Positions 8,561 through 17,694 are shown, counted from the stretch's first letter. The stretch: DNA of 64,000 bases from Clostridium sp. BJN0013 (GCF_040939125.1 NZ_CP162495.1:2108001-2172000), one strand, 5' to 3'. The notes: generated by a model not told the origin, from the letters alone. Program-made: numbers and translations.

Positions 8561-8644
8561 ATACCAGCATCCGTGTCACTAAGGGCAAAGTAAAAAAACG
8601 CATTCTTCTAAACATTTATTGAATTAGAAAAGTGCGTTTTTTAC
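8561..8644 (+). repeat. dispersed intergenic repeat family A, copy 1
   Basis: 'ATACCAGCATCCGTGTCACTAAGGGCAAAG' followed by a hairpin (GTAAAAAAACGCATTCTTCTAA ... TTAGAAAAGTGCGTTTTTTAC). The same layout, a TAATACCAGC-type head, GTGTCACCAGGGGCAAA, then an A/T-flanked hairpin, recurs at 16539, 16635, 22124, 36698, 36782 and 42392. It fills the 8395-8736 gap, where I see no gene. Confidence 0.6.
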
Positions 8645-8736
8645 AATTTTTTAATCAATTAGAAGTGTTGGCAGCAAAGGTGAAGAATAATATAAGAATA
8701 CTGTAACTAAATGTGTTGGCATATATTTACATACTG

Positions 8737-9444
8737 TTAATCTTTTTTTGAAACATATAATTTTTTAGAACTATCTATGGTAGCAATATAAATATTTTTT
8801 ATGTTGTCTATATTGTACATAGCAAGATTATTCATAAGCCATTTTTTATCCACTCCCGATTTAACTAAATTTTCTTCAAATAATTTACCATCATTAACGA
8901 TAACTAAAGGTAAATCTACAGGTTTTGCAAGTAAGTTAAAGTCTATTGGAGTAACTGGTCTATGAGATTCTTTTTTTATTATGCTAAAATGACCATTAGG
9001 TTCTAGAATTACATATTTAACTTCTGAAATATTAAAAATATTCTTAAGCCTTAGTTCACTCATAAGCAAATCAACATTTATAAAATGCTTTTTTAAATTC
9101 TTTCTTATTATCTTCCCGTCATCTATTAAAATTATGGGTTTGCCATTAAAAAATAAAGATAATTTTCTATTTTTTAAAGATATTAAACTAAATACATAAT
9201 GCCAAAAAAATAAAGTTAATAATGGAATAATTATATATGTAAAGGATACCTCCCCATCTAACAATGGTGCAACTGTGAGAGCTCCAAGTATCCATACCAA
9301 TACAAAGTCATACGAAGTAAGCTGATTTATAGTTCTTTTTGATATATATCTTCCTACTAAAAAAGCTATTATACCTACTATAAAAGTTCTTATTACAAAC
9401 CCAAATAACGAAATGTTTTTAATAACACCAAAAACCCTCAGCAT
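8737..9444 (-). CDS. YetF/DUF421 family membrane protein (second of a pair)
   Basis: 235 aa with three N-terminal hydrophobic helices (IRTFIVGIIAFLVGRYISKR, FVLVWILGALTVAPLL, IIIPLLTLFFWHYVFSLISL) and then a C-terminal soluble domain with the DUF421 pattern (KPIILIDDGKIIRKNLKKHFINVDLLMSELRLKNI..VKYVILEPNGHFSIIKK). AGGAGTG precedes the ATG. It follows its paralogue by 10 bases in one operon. YetF proteins are common in spore-formers, and in the spoVA-2mob operon one contributes to spore wet-heat resistance; a spore-membrane role here is inference. Confidence 0.85.
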   Translation of the reverse strand: MLRVFGVIKNISLFGFVIRTFIVGIIAFLVGRYISKRTINQLTSYDFVLVWILGALTVAPLLDGEVSFTYIIIPLLTLFFWHYVFSLISLKNRKLSLFFNGKPIILIDDGKIIRKNLKKHFINVDLLMSELRLKNIFNISEVKYVILEPNGHFSIIKKESHRPVTPIDFNLLAKPVDLPLVIVNDGKLFEENLVKSGVDKKWLMNNLAMYNIDNIKNIYIATIDSSKKLYVSKKD

Positions 9445-9454
9445 AAACTCACTC

Positions 9455-10153
9455 CTATGAACTTATATATAGTTTTTTATCTGAAGTTAAAATTCCTAAA
9501 TAAATATCATTTACATTATCAATATTATTAGATTTAAGTTCTTCCTCAATCCAATTATAACCCAACCTATTCTTTTTAAGAATTTTTTCATCTATTTTTC
9601 CTTTATAAATAAGAATTTGTGATAAAATATCTTGCGGTGTATCCATTGCCATATCTAATTTAGTTATAGGGAGATTATTATTATTTACAGCAGCACTAAA
9701 ATCCCCTGTGGATTCAGCAATTAAATACTCTACTTTTTCAAGATTAGGTGCATCTTTTTGTCTTAATATTGAAATCAAATTATCAATTGTTAGTTTTGCT
9801 TTTGAAAGATTATTCTTTATTAACTTTCCATTTTTAACCAGTATGATAGGTTTTTGAGAAACTACAGATGGAACTTTAAAATATAAGTATGCAATAAACA
9901 AATTAATTAAAGTGTATACTATAATTATAGCTATTGCGTCTACTAATCTTGCTTTAGGATTGACCATACGAGAAGCTGCGATGTGACTAATACCTGCAGC
10001 CATTAAAAAGTTGTATGAAGTTAATATACCAGGCTGACGAAATCCCATTACCTTTGCTGAACCAAATAACATAAAGTATAAAATAGATGTTCTAATAAAT
10101 AATTCAAGTATACTTAACTTTTCTCCTTGAAAGAAAATAGTATATATATTCAT
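9455..10153 (-). CDS. YetF/DUF421 family membrane protein (first of a pair)
   Basis: 232 aa, paralogous to the next gene in the operon: three membrane helices, then KPIILVKNGKLIKNNLSKAKLTIDNLISILRQKDAPNLEKVEYLIAE with a GDFSAAV segment. An AAAGGTG site precedes the ATG. A strong hairpin separates it from the coat gene upstream, so the two DUF421 genes form their own unit. Neighbouring CotF-like and DUF1657 genes support a sporulation context. Confidence 0.85.
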   Translation of the reverse strand: MNIYTIFFQGEKLSILELFIRTSILYFMLFGSAKVMGFRQPGILTSYNFLMAAGISHIAASRMVNPKARLVDAIAIIIVYTLINLFIAYLYFKVPSVVSQKPIILVKNGKLIKNNLSKAKLTIDNLISILRQKDAPNLEKVEYLIAESTGDFSAAVNNNNLPITKLDMAMDTPQDILSQILIYKGKIDEKILKKNRLGYNWIEEELKSNNIDNVNDIYLGILTSDKKLYISS

Positions 10154-10178
10154 AAAATCACCTTTATATAAATTTTAT

Positions 10179-10224
10179 AAAAGATAAATTAAATATTCAT
10201 ATTGAAATTATTAATTTATCTTTT
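10179..10224 (-). terminator. terminator after the CotF-like gene
   Basis: Perfect 14-bp inverted repeat (10179-10192 with 10211-10224, AAAAGATAAATTAA), 12 bases after the coat gene stop; the minus strand continues TTTTATAAAATTT. Confidence 0.6.
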
Positions 10225-10235
10225 TACATAATATT

Positions 10236-10697
10236 TTATTTTACATTATACATTCCATGACTATTCATGTAATTAAAAAGTTCTTCACCATGCCTTTGTT
10301 CATCTTGTTGAATATGTTGCATTGCCTGCCTAACTACAGGATTAGCAGATTCAAAAATGTCAATATCATAAGTACCTGAAACATATTTTTCTGTAGATAA
10401 CAAGTCACTACAAAGCATTTTATCCTGTTGATTATTTGTAGCTCCTTGGGGAGTACTTTGAGTCAACGGTTGTTGAGTTTGTTGATTGTGGCTTAAATTT
10501 GGTTGTTGACCTTGAAGCATTTCATTAATAATATCATAGTGATGTTGTTCTTCACCAGAGAGTCTATTAAAAAGCTGCTTCAACTGTGCATCTTGTGCTT
10601 GCTGAGAATACTTTTTATATTTTTCAATACAAATTTCCTCTTGAAATTTTCCATCTTCTAAAAACATTCTTTCTTTTTGACTAAGTTGTATTTGCAT
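10236..10697 (-). CDS. spore coat protein, CotF-like with ferritin-like N-terminal half
   Basis: 153 aa from the ATG at 10697, chosen because AGAGGTGATAATA sits just upstream; an in-frame extension to 10730 lacks a site. The N-terminal half is a ferritin-like helical pair (EEICIEKYKKYSQQAQDAQLKQLFNRLSGEEQHHYDIINEML). A Gln-rich linker (~70-95) follows, then a CotF-type half (KMLCSDLLSTEKYVSGTYDIDIFESANPVVRQAMQHIQQDEQRHGEELFNYM..HGMY). Such proteins are usually assembled on the spore coat. Glu/His pairs in both halves could bind metal, though the linker and coat-type ending favour a structural role. Confidence 0.8.
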   Translation of the reverse strand: MQIQLSQKERMFLEDGKFQEEICIEKYKKYSQQAQDAQLKQLFNRLSGEEQHHYDIINEMLQGQQPNLSHNQQTQQPLTQSTPQGATNNQQDKMLCSDLLSTEKYVSGTYDIDIFESANPVVRQAMQHIQQDEQRHGEELFNYMNSHGMYNVK

Positions 10698-10779
10698 ATT
10701 ATTATCACCTCTAAAGTTTATTTTGTACAATAATTTTTTACATTATGTATGAAATTAAACTTTAATTACGAATTTAAGA

Positions 10780-10808
10780 GAATAAGTTTTTATAATCTAT
10801 ATATACTA
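10780..10808 (+). promoter_or_regulatory. sigma-G/F-like forespore promoter of the DUF1657 gene
   Basis: GAATA at 10780-10784, a 17-base spacer, and TATACTA at 10802-10808. This is close to the forespore consensus GHATR-N17/18-CATnnTA, with one mismatch in the -10 (T for C). It lies 37 bases before the start codon. Confidence 0.5.
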
Positions 10809-10845
10809 ACATTGTAAAATTCTATATTTAAAGGAGGACTTCATT

Positions 10846-11049
10846 ATGACTACAGTAAATAAAATTGAAAAAGCTTTAACAAGTGCTCAAGGATTAGCTA
10901 GTCAATTAAAAACATTTTCAATGGATACAAACGATCAACAAGCTAAACAAACTTTTAAACAATTAGCACAAACAGCTGAAAATATAGCACAGATGCTCCA
11001 AAGTAGATTTGATTTTGTAAAATCAGAGGAACCACAATATAGAGAATAA
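10846..11049 (+). CDS. DUF1657 family small spore protein
   Basis: 67 aa, one helical hairpin: TVNKIEKALTSAQGLASQLKTFSMDTNDQQAKQTFKQLAQTAENIAQMLQSR, the DUF1657 pattern. AAAGGAGG lies 8 bases before the ATG. DUF1657 genes typically accompany YetF and SpoVAC/D/E genes in spore-formers; here only the two YetF genes are nearby and no spoVA genes are seen. A sigma-G-like promoter precedes it. Its biochemical role is unknown. Confidence 0.85.
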   Translation: MTTVNKIEKALTSAQGLASQLKTFSMDTNDQQAKQTFKQLAQTAENIAQMLQSRFDFVKSEEPQYRE

Positions 11050-11247
11050 TATTAAATAGAAAATATATTGAGCTAATATAATGAATCTCTAAATTAAGTA
11101 ATGTTATAACATAAAATAATGTTTTTATTAAGGGGTATAGGCAGATTTTGAGAAAAATTGTACGCTAAGAGTTCAAAGTATAGAACTTACATAAATATTT
11201 ATACTCTAAGAAGAATTGCTTGCAATTTGTTGAAAAGTACCACTAAG

Positions 11248-11297
11248 AAAAAGCAGTTACTATAATTTCAAACAAATTGAAACGATAACTGCTTTTT
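11248..11297 (+). terminator. terminator in the gap after DUF1657
   Basis: AAAAAGCAGTTA / TAACTGCTTTTT with a 26-base loop, ending in a T-run. The rest of the 11050-11607 gap is AT-rich with no reading frame I can support. Confidence 0.6.
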
Positions 11298-11607
11298 TAT
11301 TCATTACCTGTTATTTTCACAGTCTCTAATTATATTTTACAGAACATTCATCACAGTTTATTAATAAATTTCCAAATCAAAAATTTCGGGGGTTTAGGCT
11401 TAGAATCCCAATTAATTGAAAAGTGGTAGGTGTCTTCGCTCTGTACAATTAATAATTAATTGTACTCATTTCTTTGAGATTATATAAATACACTTATATA
11501 TTATGTGAAATCGTAGAAAGTTATTCAATTTAATATATATTAATGTTATTTATCCTATTAATATTAAAATTATAAAAATGGTAAACTATTTACACACCCT
11601 ACTATTA

Positions 11608-12079
11608 CTAATAATCTCCTCTTCCTTCAGTATCCACTGTAAATTTCACATTAACCTGAATGTCAGACTCACATACTACCTTATCCCAATCAGTACCTGT
11701 ACCTCTTCCATATTTTGCAGCAGCAATTCTTCCTAAATCCAAAATATCAGTTTTATACTTACATTTCATATCATTTATTGTTTTATTACACATTTTATCT
11801 ACGTAGTTTTTCATGTCTTTTTCAAATTTTTTTAACACTTTGGGATCTGAATATAAGTTATCGTATAATTCATTAGATATTATATTTCCTTTAAGATTTA
11901 AGTCTATTACAAACTTATATTTTGCATTTTCTTTATAGCATTTAATCTTTCTTTTTGAGTATGTATAAGAATTTATATATTTCTTAGAGTCCTTTTGTAA
12001 TGTCAGTATACCTTTAGTCCTATTTTGTTTTAAAATATTAATTATTCTTGTTTCATCTATATCTGCTTTTCCTACACCT
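11608..12079 (-). pseudogene. spore germination protein GerAC family, C-terminal fragment
   Basis: About 155 residues of the Ger(x)C C-terminal domain: GILTLQKDSKKYINSYTYSKRK, then ISNELYDNLYSDPKVLKKFEKDMKNYVDK, ending TDILDLGRIAAAKYGRGTGTDWDKVVCESDIQVNVKFTVDTEG. The motif 'nW(d)(k/e)....a.i.V.Vk..i...G' is typical. The lipoprotein N-terminus and about 200 residues are missing, because the reading frame runs into transposase sequence at about 12080. GerA and GerB partners are not nearby. It is an insertion-truncated relic. Confidence 0.75.
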
Positions 12080-12385
12080 GAGTGTAAGTGTCCTGACAGC
12101 AATTACGGAAGAGTTGTTTACATTAAGCCTGACTTTGACCCTAGGATGTTTCCTCCAGTACCGCGACATTCTGAAAAATTTAAAGCTGTGTTTAAAACCA
12201 GAACCTCTGTAGAGCGCTCAAACAAACGAATGTTTCAAGATTATGCAATTGAAGAATATAAATCTCAAAGTGCAGTAATGCGTATGTCTTTAGCCACTTT
12301 TGCAGTAATTAATATACATTTAGATGCCTGGATAAAACACACTGGATTCAGTTTTATCGACCTTTTACAAAATAAGGCTGCATAA
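12080..12385 (+). pseudogene. DDE transposase, C-terminal fragment
   Basis: The plus-strand frame reads ECKCPDSNYGRVVYIKPDFDPRMFPPVPRHSEKFKAVFKTRTSVERSNKRMFQDYAIE.. to TAA at 12383-12385. This matches the C-terminal region of DDE transposases (TSVERSNKRM contains the catalytic Glu). It abuts the truncated gerAC directly. Sequence 12386-12787 holds only short AT-rich frames that I do not call genes. Confidence 0.7.
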
Positions 12386-12787
12386 AACACTTGTTGAATA
12401 TTTTTCCAACTCAAAATCCTAGGCTTTTTTGTCATGCCCTTTTTTATATTAGTTCTCTCATAACAATGTGTGATTTTGAAGGTTCATTTAATAAATTCCC
12501 ATTTAATGATAAACAGTTAACTAACTATATTCTTTTTCAAAATTTCCAGCTACTTTTCGAGAGTCTTCATTATAGTAGTATCATCACCATATGTAATTAC
12601 TGAAAAGCATATACTATTGAATGGAATATAGTATAAAATCTAATATTAACTAACATTTGACTTGAAATAATTATCATATGCTTTTTATTTAATAACATAG
12701 AGCTTTAATATTTTACAAAAAATAAAAAACAACTTATAATATCTAAATTTTTATTAATGGCATATAATGCAACAGAGGTGACTAAAA

Positions 12788-13010
12788 TTGTTCTCTTTAA
12801 ACTCATTAGATCCAAATCAACTTGCAAAACTTAGTAGTTTTATAGCTATTGTTTTGTCCAAAAACAAAGATGCAGGTGAAATAAATGTACTTGGAAATTT
12901 AATTACATCAGTAGGAGATACTATGCTAGTTATTGCAGCTCAACAAAAAAACTAAAATCAATTCAGGATAAAAAGGATCAAATTTGCGATCTTGAAAAAT
13001 AAATTAAAGA
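12788..13010 (+). pseudogene. small clostridial protein, frameshifted in an A-run
   Basis: A TTG start at 12788 behind AGAGGTGA opens a 55-codon frame (LDPNQLAKLSSFIAIVLSKNKDAGEINVLGNLITSVGDTMLVIAAQQKN, stop 12953-12955). One extra A in the run at 12945-12951 would continue the frame as KLKSIQDKKDQICDLEK, the expected coiled C-terminus, up to a TAA near 13000. It resembles a widespread ~70-aa clostridial hypothetical protein. As it stands it is shortened; the 55-aa form might still be made. Confidence 0.5.
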
Positions 13011-13032
13011 CAGTACTTACGCAGACCAACTT

Positions 13033-13054
13033 AAACTTTGATACATCAAAGTTT
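13033..13054 (+). terminator. terminator after the small frameshifted gene
   Basis: AAACTTTGA-TACA-TCAAAGTTT stem-loop followed by TATAG. From here to 13431 there is an imperfect hairpin near 13170-13225 and otherwise nothing I can assign. Confidence 0.5.
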
Positions 13055-13431
13055 TATAGACTCTAATGGAAAAGAAGTACTGTGGTTTTATTATTCTACA
13101 ATATTAGGCTTATTTAATAAGCATAGCCTCTGTATAACATTAATATAGTTAGCAAAATTATGGTTCTTCTATATAAAAAATAAGGAAATCCGATAAACAG
13201 TAAATGTGTTATATCAGACTTCCTATTTTATAGTGATCATGACTTTGTTTGTCTATAACTATTTATCAGTGTCATATTTTTCAGTTAATATTTGCTTTTT
13301 TTTTAATGTGTGGAGCTTGTGAAAAATTTTTTAGGGTTTTAGGGGAAAAGTACAGGGGTTATCCCTTTCATGGCAAAGCAAAGTCAACGGGTTTTGGTTA
13401 TAATTAGCGATATTAGAATATTGTACAACAT

Positions 13432-13662
13432 TTAATGGGATTTAATTCTTCTATCTTTTATCTCTCTAAATACACCAATTGCTAATAATATTAATCCAAG
13501 AATAAATAAAGTTACTTCCAAGTATCCTGAAAGAGTTTTGTTTGGTAAAATCCTATGCCATTTAAAAAGCCAGTGAGAAAATATATTATCAAGTATAGCT
13601 ATCAGTCCTAAAGAAATAAGACTGCCATTTATTAGAATTCTGTTCCTTTCGTTGTTTCTCAT
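13432..13662 (-). CDS. small membrane protein, DUF2243-like
   Basis: 76 aa with two hydrophobic helices (ILINGSLISLGLIAILDNIFSHWLF and LEVTLFILGLILLAIGVFREI). The segment LGLIAILDNIFSHWLFKWHR resembles the 'GxGxxgmlDgivfHqlLqWHH' core of DUF2243 membrane proteins, but this protein is about half the usual length. It begins one base after the SHOCT gene stops, so the two form an operon. No function is known. Confidence 0.5.
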   Translation of the reverse strand: MRNNERNRILINGSLISLGLIAILDNIFSHWLFKWHRILPNKTLSGYLEVTLFILGLILLAIGVFREIKDRRIKSH

Positions 13663-13663
13663 A

Positions 13664-13897
13664 CTACTTTCTAAGTATTTCTTCCTTTTTCAATTTATAT
13701 TCTTCAGAATCAATTTCCCCATTAGCATACCTTTTATTTAATATTTCTATAGCTTCGGATTTGTTATCAGAATCGTGGTTTGATTTTTTATGAAATCTTG
13801 GTATTCCACAGCCTCCACTCCATCCACACCCACGTAAAAAAAACATACCAACAAAAATCAATATTATAAATATCCAACTAAAATTGTTAAATCGCAT
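13664..13897 (-). CDS. SHOCT-domain membrane-anchored protein
   Basis: 77 aa: one N-terminal helix (WIFIILIFVGMFFLRGC), a glycine/histidine-rich linker, and a C-terminal SHOCT motif (AIEILNKRYANGEIDSEEYKLKKEEIL). SHOCT is a short oligomerisation motif found on many small membrane proteins. GGAGG precedes the ATG. It is co-transcribed with the DUF2243-like gene. Confidence 0.8.
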   Translation of the reverse strand: MRFNNFSWIFIILIFVGMFFLRGCGWSGGCGIPRFHKKSNHDSDNKSEAIEILNKRYANGEIDSEEYKLKKEEILRK

Positions 13898-14320
13898 AAT
13901 TAAGCCTCCATGAAAACTCCACTAAAGATTAGATTATCCGAAAATTTTAATACTATTCACTTTTCATCTTAGTATGGGGTTTTGCGCATAGAACCCCATA
14001 TCAGTTTTAAAAATTTCATAATCTTTTTTAGTTGTATTAGTTATTTCTTCAACAATTTGTTGAACTTTCTTTGAAGAAGTATCTTTACTTAAGTCATTTA
14101 CCCATTAAAAGGCTTAAAACTATAGAAAAAGAAATTTAGATAGCAAAGTAGATAATAGGATCGTTTATGGGATTAATTTACTTAACGTGGGTTTTGTCGA
14201 TTTTGTTGGCTGCACCCCTGTATAGTCTCCACTGATCCTACTTTAAATTTGGGTAGCTTTGACAATAAAACATGCCCGCCTTTAACCATAACCTTGTAAC
14301 TCTGGCGTCGATATCTGTTG

Positions 14321-15220
14321 TTAGAAATTCAATTCTCCCGTCATAACAATCACTGCCATGCCACTGATTTTGACGCTGGTAATATTACCAGGCTTTCCAG
14401 CCACTTCAACATAGACGTGGCTGGGTCGTCCCAATTCGTTACCTTATTCAGCCGCGAGAATACGATAACCATCGGTTTTGTATATCCCATTTTCCACAAC
14501 AAATGCGCCGATACAACTGTTACCTGTTCCACAGACAATATCTTCGTTGGTACCTTGTACGGGTAGAAAGGTACGCACATGAAAGTCGCAATTAGGATCG
14601 TCCGTCTCTGTAGTAAAAATCTGCAAGCCGCTTATCCAATTCTTACGACTAAGTTCAGCGATGGCAGCAAAATCGGGACACAGGCCTTTTATGGCCGACA
14701 ATGACTTTAGGCCAACCACATAATAGTACAAGCCAGTATACATTTTGCAGATTGGATAATTTTCCAAATTGCCGGGATCAGTCCCTAGCATCGCAGCCAG
14801 AGTGTCATGAGATATTGCTGCGCTTTCAAACTTGGGAGTGGTCATTGTTATTGTAATAGTATATTTTCCATCGTCGGCGGAACTGATATCGATCGGTAGA
14901 ATGCCGCCACCGGTTTCTAACCATACCTGTTTACAGTCCCGGCCAATCTTTCCCTCCTCCAGCAAAACATGAATTGTTGCGAGGGTCGGATGGCCCCCAA
15001 CTGCTATTTCGCCGCAGGGTGTAAAATAACGGACCAGAAAATTGGCCTTGGTGTCATTAGGTGGAAATACGAATGTCGTCGCAGGCAAATTTATTTCCCT
15101 GGCTATGGCATGCATTTCGTCGTCTGTAAGACCTGCAGCGTTGCTGACAACACCCGCCGGATTACCCGCCATCGGCTTGCTGGTAAATGTATCTACTTGG
15201 TTAATCCTGATTCTCTTCAT
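14321..15220 (-). pseudogene. PhzF-family isomerase/epimerase-like protein with an internal stop
   Basis: A 300-codon frame from an ATG at 15220 (AGGAGG site upstream) to TAA at 14321-14323, interrupted only by TAA at 14444-14446. Upstream it reads QVDTFTSKPMAGNPAGVV, FTPCGEIAVGGHPTLAT and GTNEDIVCGTGNSCIGAFV, all PhzF hallmarks. After the stop it resumes in frame as GNELGRPSHVYVEVAGKPG..VKISGMAVIVMTGELNF, the usual PhzF ending, so CAA became TAA at 'AEQG'. The usual catalytic Glu region (lsETtFv) reads LPATTFV, so that Glu is absent too. Base composition is clearly GC-richer than the surroundings, suggesting transfer. A LysR gene is divergent. Confidence 0.8.
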
Positions 15221-15566
15221 GTTATTCCTCCTTATTTTCATCATCTACTATGATGACTGTTGAGTTATTGATTATAAACTCTTCACTTACATTACAAATA
15301 TATTTAAATTTGTTTTCATAATTCACTATACTCCCTTCAGTTATTTTCTAAGTAATTTTAACTAATAATTTCTTTTGATTTTGGATTATCTCCTTCAAGC
15401 ATTCACAAGCAGATTAATAAAAGCCGTTAAGTTAATAGGATAATGATTATTAATGTAAATCTATATTGTATTTTCATATAATTTATTGTATCATAGAAGA
15501 ATACTACAATAAAATTGAATATTTTGAATATAACATTCGATAATATTGAATCGCAGATGTCAAATT

Positions 15567-16454
15567 ATGGAATTTTATCAACTCAAGACATTTTTAACTA
15601 TCGCAAAACTGGGTAGTTTTGTACAAACAGCAGATGCATTAGGTTATGCTCCGTCAACAATTACAAGCCATATTCAGTCAATGGAAAAAGAAATGGGGGT
15701 TAGATTATTTGAACGTCTTGGACATCGAATAATACTAACGCATCAGGGCACAGCTTTACTTCCTTATGCTGAGCAAATAACTAAACTTACTTCTGAAGCA
15801 TTAGAAATTGTAGCAAATCCTAGTGAGCCGAAAGGCAAATTGACAATAGGAACAAGTTATTTATTGGGAACTTACTGTTTACCCAATCTATTCAAAATAT
15901 TCCGAAAAGCTTTTCCTAAGGTGGAAATGATAATAAAGTTTGCAAATTATAACACAATTTTCAATGATATCCATAGAAATGAAATTGATGTTGGATTTAA
16001 CGTTAATGATAGGATTGATGATGATAATCTTATCGAAGAGAATCTTTCCAAAGAAGAAATGATATTTTTAACAGCACCGGACACCCCTCTAGCGCTAAAG
16101 GAAGTAGTTACACCTCATGATCTAGCAGAAACATGTGTTATTCTTACCGAGCAAGGCTGCAGTTATCGGTCGTTAGTGGAAAAAACCTTTAGGGATTTCG
16201 GGGTATACCCTCAAGCTATTTTAGAAGCTAGTAGTTCCGAGGCAATAAAACAACTGATTATGATAGGATTGGGGATTTCCATGTTACCCCGGTTTGCAGA
16301 TGGTCGAATTTGCGCTGTCCGATGGACTGAAACATCTCCCCAATATTTTGTAAAGATGTTGATTCATAAAAATAAATGGATATCACCAACCCTTCAAGCT
16401 TTTTTAGAAATGACGCGGAATTTTTATGATTTGAAAACAAATAAGCACAGGTAG
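15567..16454 (+). CDS. LysR-family transcriptional regulator
   Basis: 295 aa from the ATG at 15567 (MEFYQLKTFLTIAKLGSF); a longer TTG start at 15546 is less typical of the family. The N-terminal winged helix (QTADALGYAPSTITSHIQSMEKEMGVRLFER) is followed by a substrate-binding domain (~90-290; KLTIGTSYLLGTYCLPNLFKIFRKAFP.., AIKQLIMIGLGISMLPRF). It is divergent from the PhzF gene across 346 bases that contain an ATTC-N9-GAAT dyad just before its start, so PhzF is its likely original target. The effector is unknown. Confidence 0.88.
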   Translation: MEFYQLKTFLTIAKLGSFVQTADALGYAPSTITSHIQSMEKEMGVRLFERLGHRIILTHQGTALLPYAEQITKLTSEALEIVANPSEPKGKLTIGTSYLLGTYCLPNLFKIFRKAFPKVEMIIKFANYNTIFNDIHRNEIDVGFNVNDRIDDDNLIEENLSKEEMIFLTAPDTPLALKEVVTPHDLAETCVILTEQGCSYRSLVEKTFRDFGVYPQAILEASSSEAIKQLIMIGLGISMLPRFADGRICAVRWTETSPQYFVKMLIHKNKWISPTLQAFLEMTRNFYDLKTNKHR

Positions 16455-16538
16455 GCAATGAAGTTGACAGTACATCATAGTACATATTCCCTATTATCTT
16501 ATGACTCTCAGTCAACTTTAATGAGTATCATTTATGTT

Positions 16539-16629
16539 GGGGTAATACCAGATTATCAATTTGTGTTAAAAGTATGCTAATCTATGGTGCATACTTTTCA
16601 GTACATGACAAGGCTGCTGGTATTACCCC
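16539..16629 (-). repeat. dispersed intergenic repeat family A, copy 2
   Basis: Bounded by a perfect 13-bp inverted repeat GGGGTAATACCAG / CTGGTATTACCCC. On the minus strand it reads GGGGTAATACCAGCAGCC, TTGTCATGTACTGAAAAG, then a hairpin AAAAGTATGC..GCATACTTTT. The string GTCATGTACTGAAAAGCA/T is shared with copy 4 at 22124. Confidence 0.65.
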
Positions 16630-16634
16630 TGTAA

Positions 16635-16730
16635 AAGAGTTAATATTTGTAATCATAAATTATAGCGATTTATATTTTACAAATATTAACTCTTGCTTTG
16701 CACTTATAGCAGCTTCGCTGGTAATAGGCC
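16635..16730 (-). repeat. dispersed intergenic repeat family A, copy 3
   Basis: In tandem with copy 2 and in the same orientation. On the minus strand it reads GGCCTATTACCAGCGAAGC, TGCTATAAGTGCAAAGC, then a perfect 18-bp hairpin (16635-16652 with 16677-16694, core AAGAGTTAATATTTGTAA). It is downstream of the minus-strand TPM gene. Confidence 0.6.
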
Positions 16731-16902
16731 AATTAAGTAACTTTCTATAACTCAATTACAGCAAAATAAAAAGCCATATAATTAAAGTCAATATTTTATA
16801 AATTAACTTTAACTAGATGGTCTTTTATCCGATAGCTACCTACCGTAATACCCCGACTCACTCTGTGAAAGCGACTATCACCAAATTATAGATTTGGGAT
16901 AT

Positions 16903-17694
16903 TTACCAGTTTCCTGAAGAACCGCCTCCACTGGAGCTGCCTCCCCCAAATCCACCTTGGTCACCTCCACCAAGGCCTCCGCCTCCTCTTGGGCCTCCCC
17001 AAAAAGAATTCCAAAACATTGCATAAAATAAAAACCTAGTTATTCTTGCTTTATTAAGTATAATATCTAATGCAAAAGCACCTAAGATATAGTATATTAC
17101 TACAGGATTTATAGCAATTGATTTTTGCTTATGTGTAGTTTTATTACTTCCTTGTAAACTAACATTATATTCTTTCGCTATATCTCTTGCAAAAACTGAA
17201 TAAGCATTCTTTAAACCTTCACCATATCTTTTTTCTTTAAAAAGTTGAACTGCTTCACTATTCATAACTCTAGAAGAATATATATCTGTAATTACGCCTT
17301 CCAACTCTCTTCCTACCTCTACTCTCCATTTTTTATCATTTATTGATAATAATATTAAAAGTCCATTATCCTTACCTTTTTGTCCAATTCCCCAGTTTCT
17401 AAAAAGTTCATTGGAATAAGATTCTATATCTCTTCCTTCAAGTGAACTAATTATAACCACTGCTGCTTGTGAACCAGTTTTATTTTCTAATTCACTTCCA
17501 AGTGATACAATATAGTTTTTAGAATCTTCATCAATAATCCCTACATAATCATTTATATACTTTAATTTAGTTGGTACAGGTATATTTGAAGCACCCTTTA
17601 CAAAATAAGGCAAAGTCAAAATAAAAATTAACACAGAAAGTAATACACCTAAAGATGATTTTATCACCTTAAATTTATTATTTATTTTATTCAT
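16903..17694 (-). CDS. TPM-domain membrane protein (YgcG family)
   Basis: 263 aa. A signal peptide or N-terminal helix (~12-32) is followed by a TPM domain (~40-165: YINDYVGIIDEDSKNYIVSLGSELENKTGSQAAVVIISSLEGRDIESYSNELFRNWGIGQKGKDNGLLILLSINDKKWRVEVG). A second membrane helix lies near 200-215, and a glycine/serine tail ends GGGSSSGGGSSGNW. Known TPM proteins act at membranes in photosystem repair or phosphatase assays; the bacterial role is poorly defined. It follows a LemA gene, a very common pairing in bacteria. Confidence 0.88.
   Translation of the reverse strand: MNKINNKFKVIKSSLGVLLSVLIFILTLPYFVKGASNIPVPTKLKYINDYVGIIDEDSKNYIVSLGSELENKTGSQAAVVIISSLEGRDIESYSNELFRNWGIGQKGKDNGLLILLSINDKKWRVEVGRELEGVITDIYSSRVMNSEAVQLFKEKRYGEGLKNAYSVFARDIAKEYNVSLQGSNKTTHKQKSIAINPVVIYYILGAFALDIILNKARITRFLFYAMFWNSFWGGPRGGGGLGGGDQGGFGGGSSSGGGSSGNW

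Noticed and set aside
12391-12603. Plus-strand frame of 70 codons after the transposase relic
   Set aside because: No ribosome binding site, low-complexity Phe/Ile/Leu composition, no recognised motif.
13964-14103. Minus-strand coding-like stretch (NDLSKDTSSKKVQQIVEEITNTTKKDYE...)
   Set aside because: It reads like the tail of a protein, but it has no start, ribosome binding site or recognisable family; too little to annotate.
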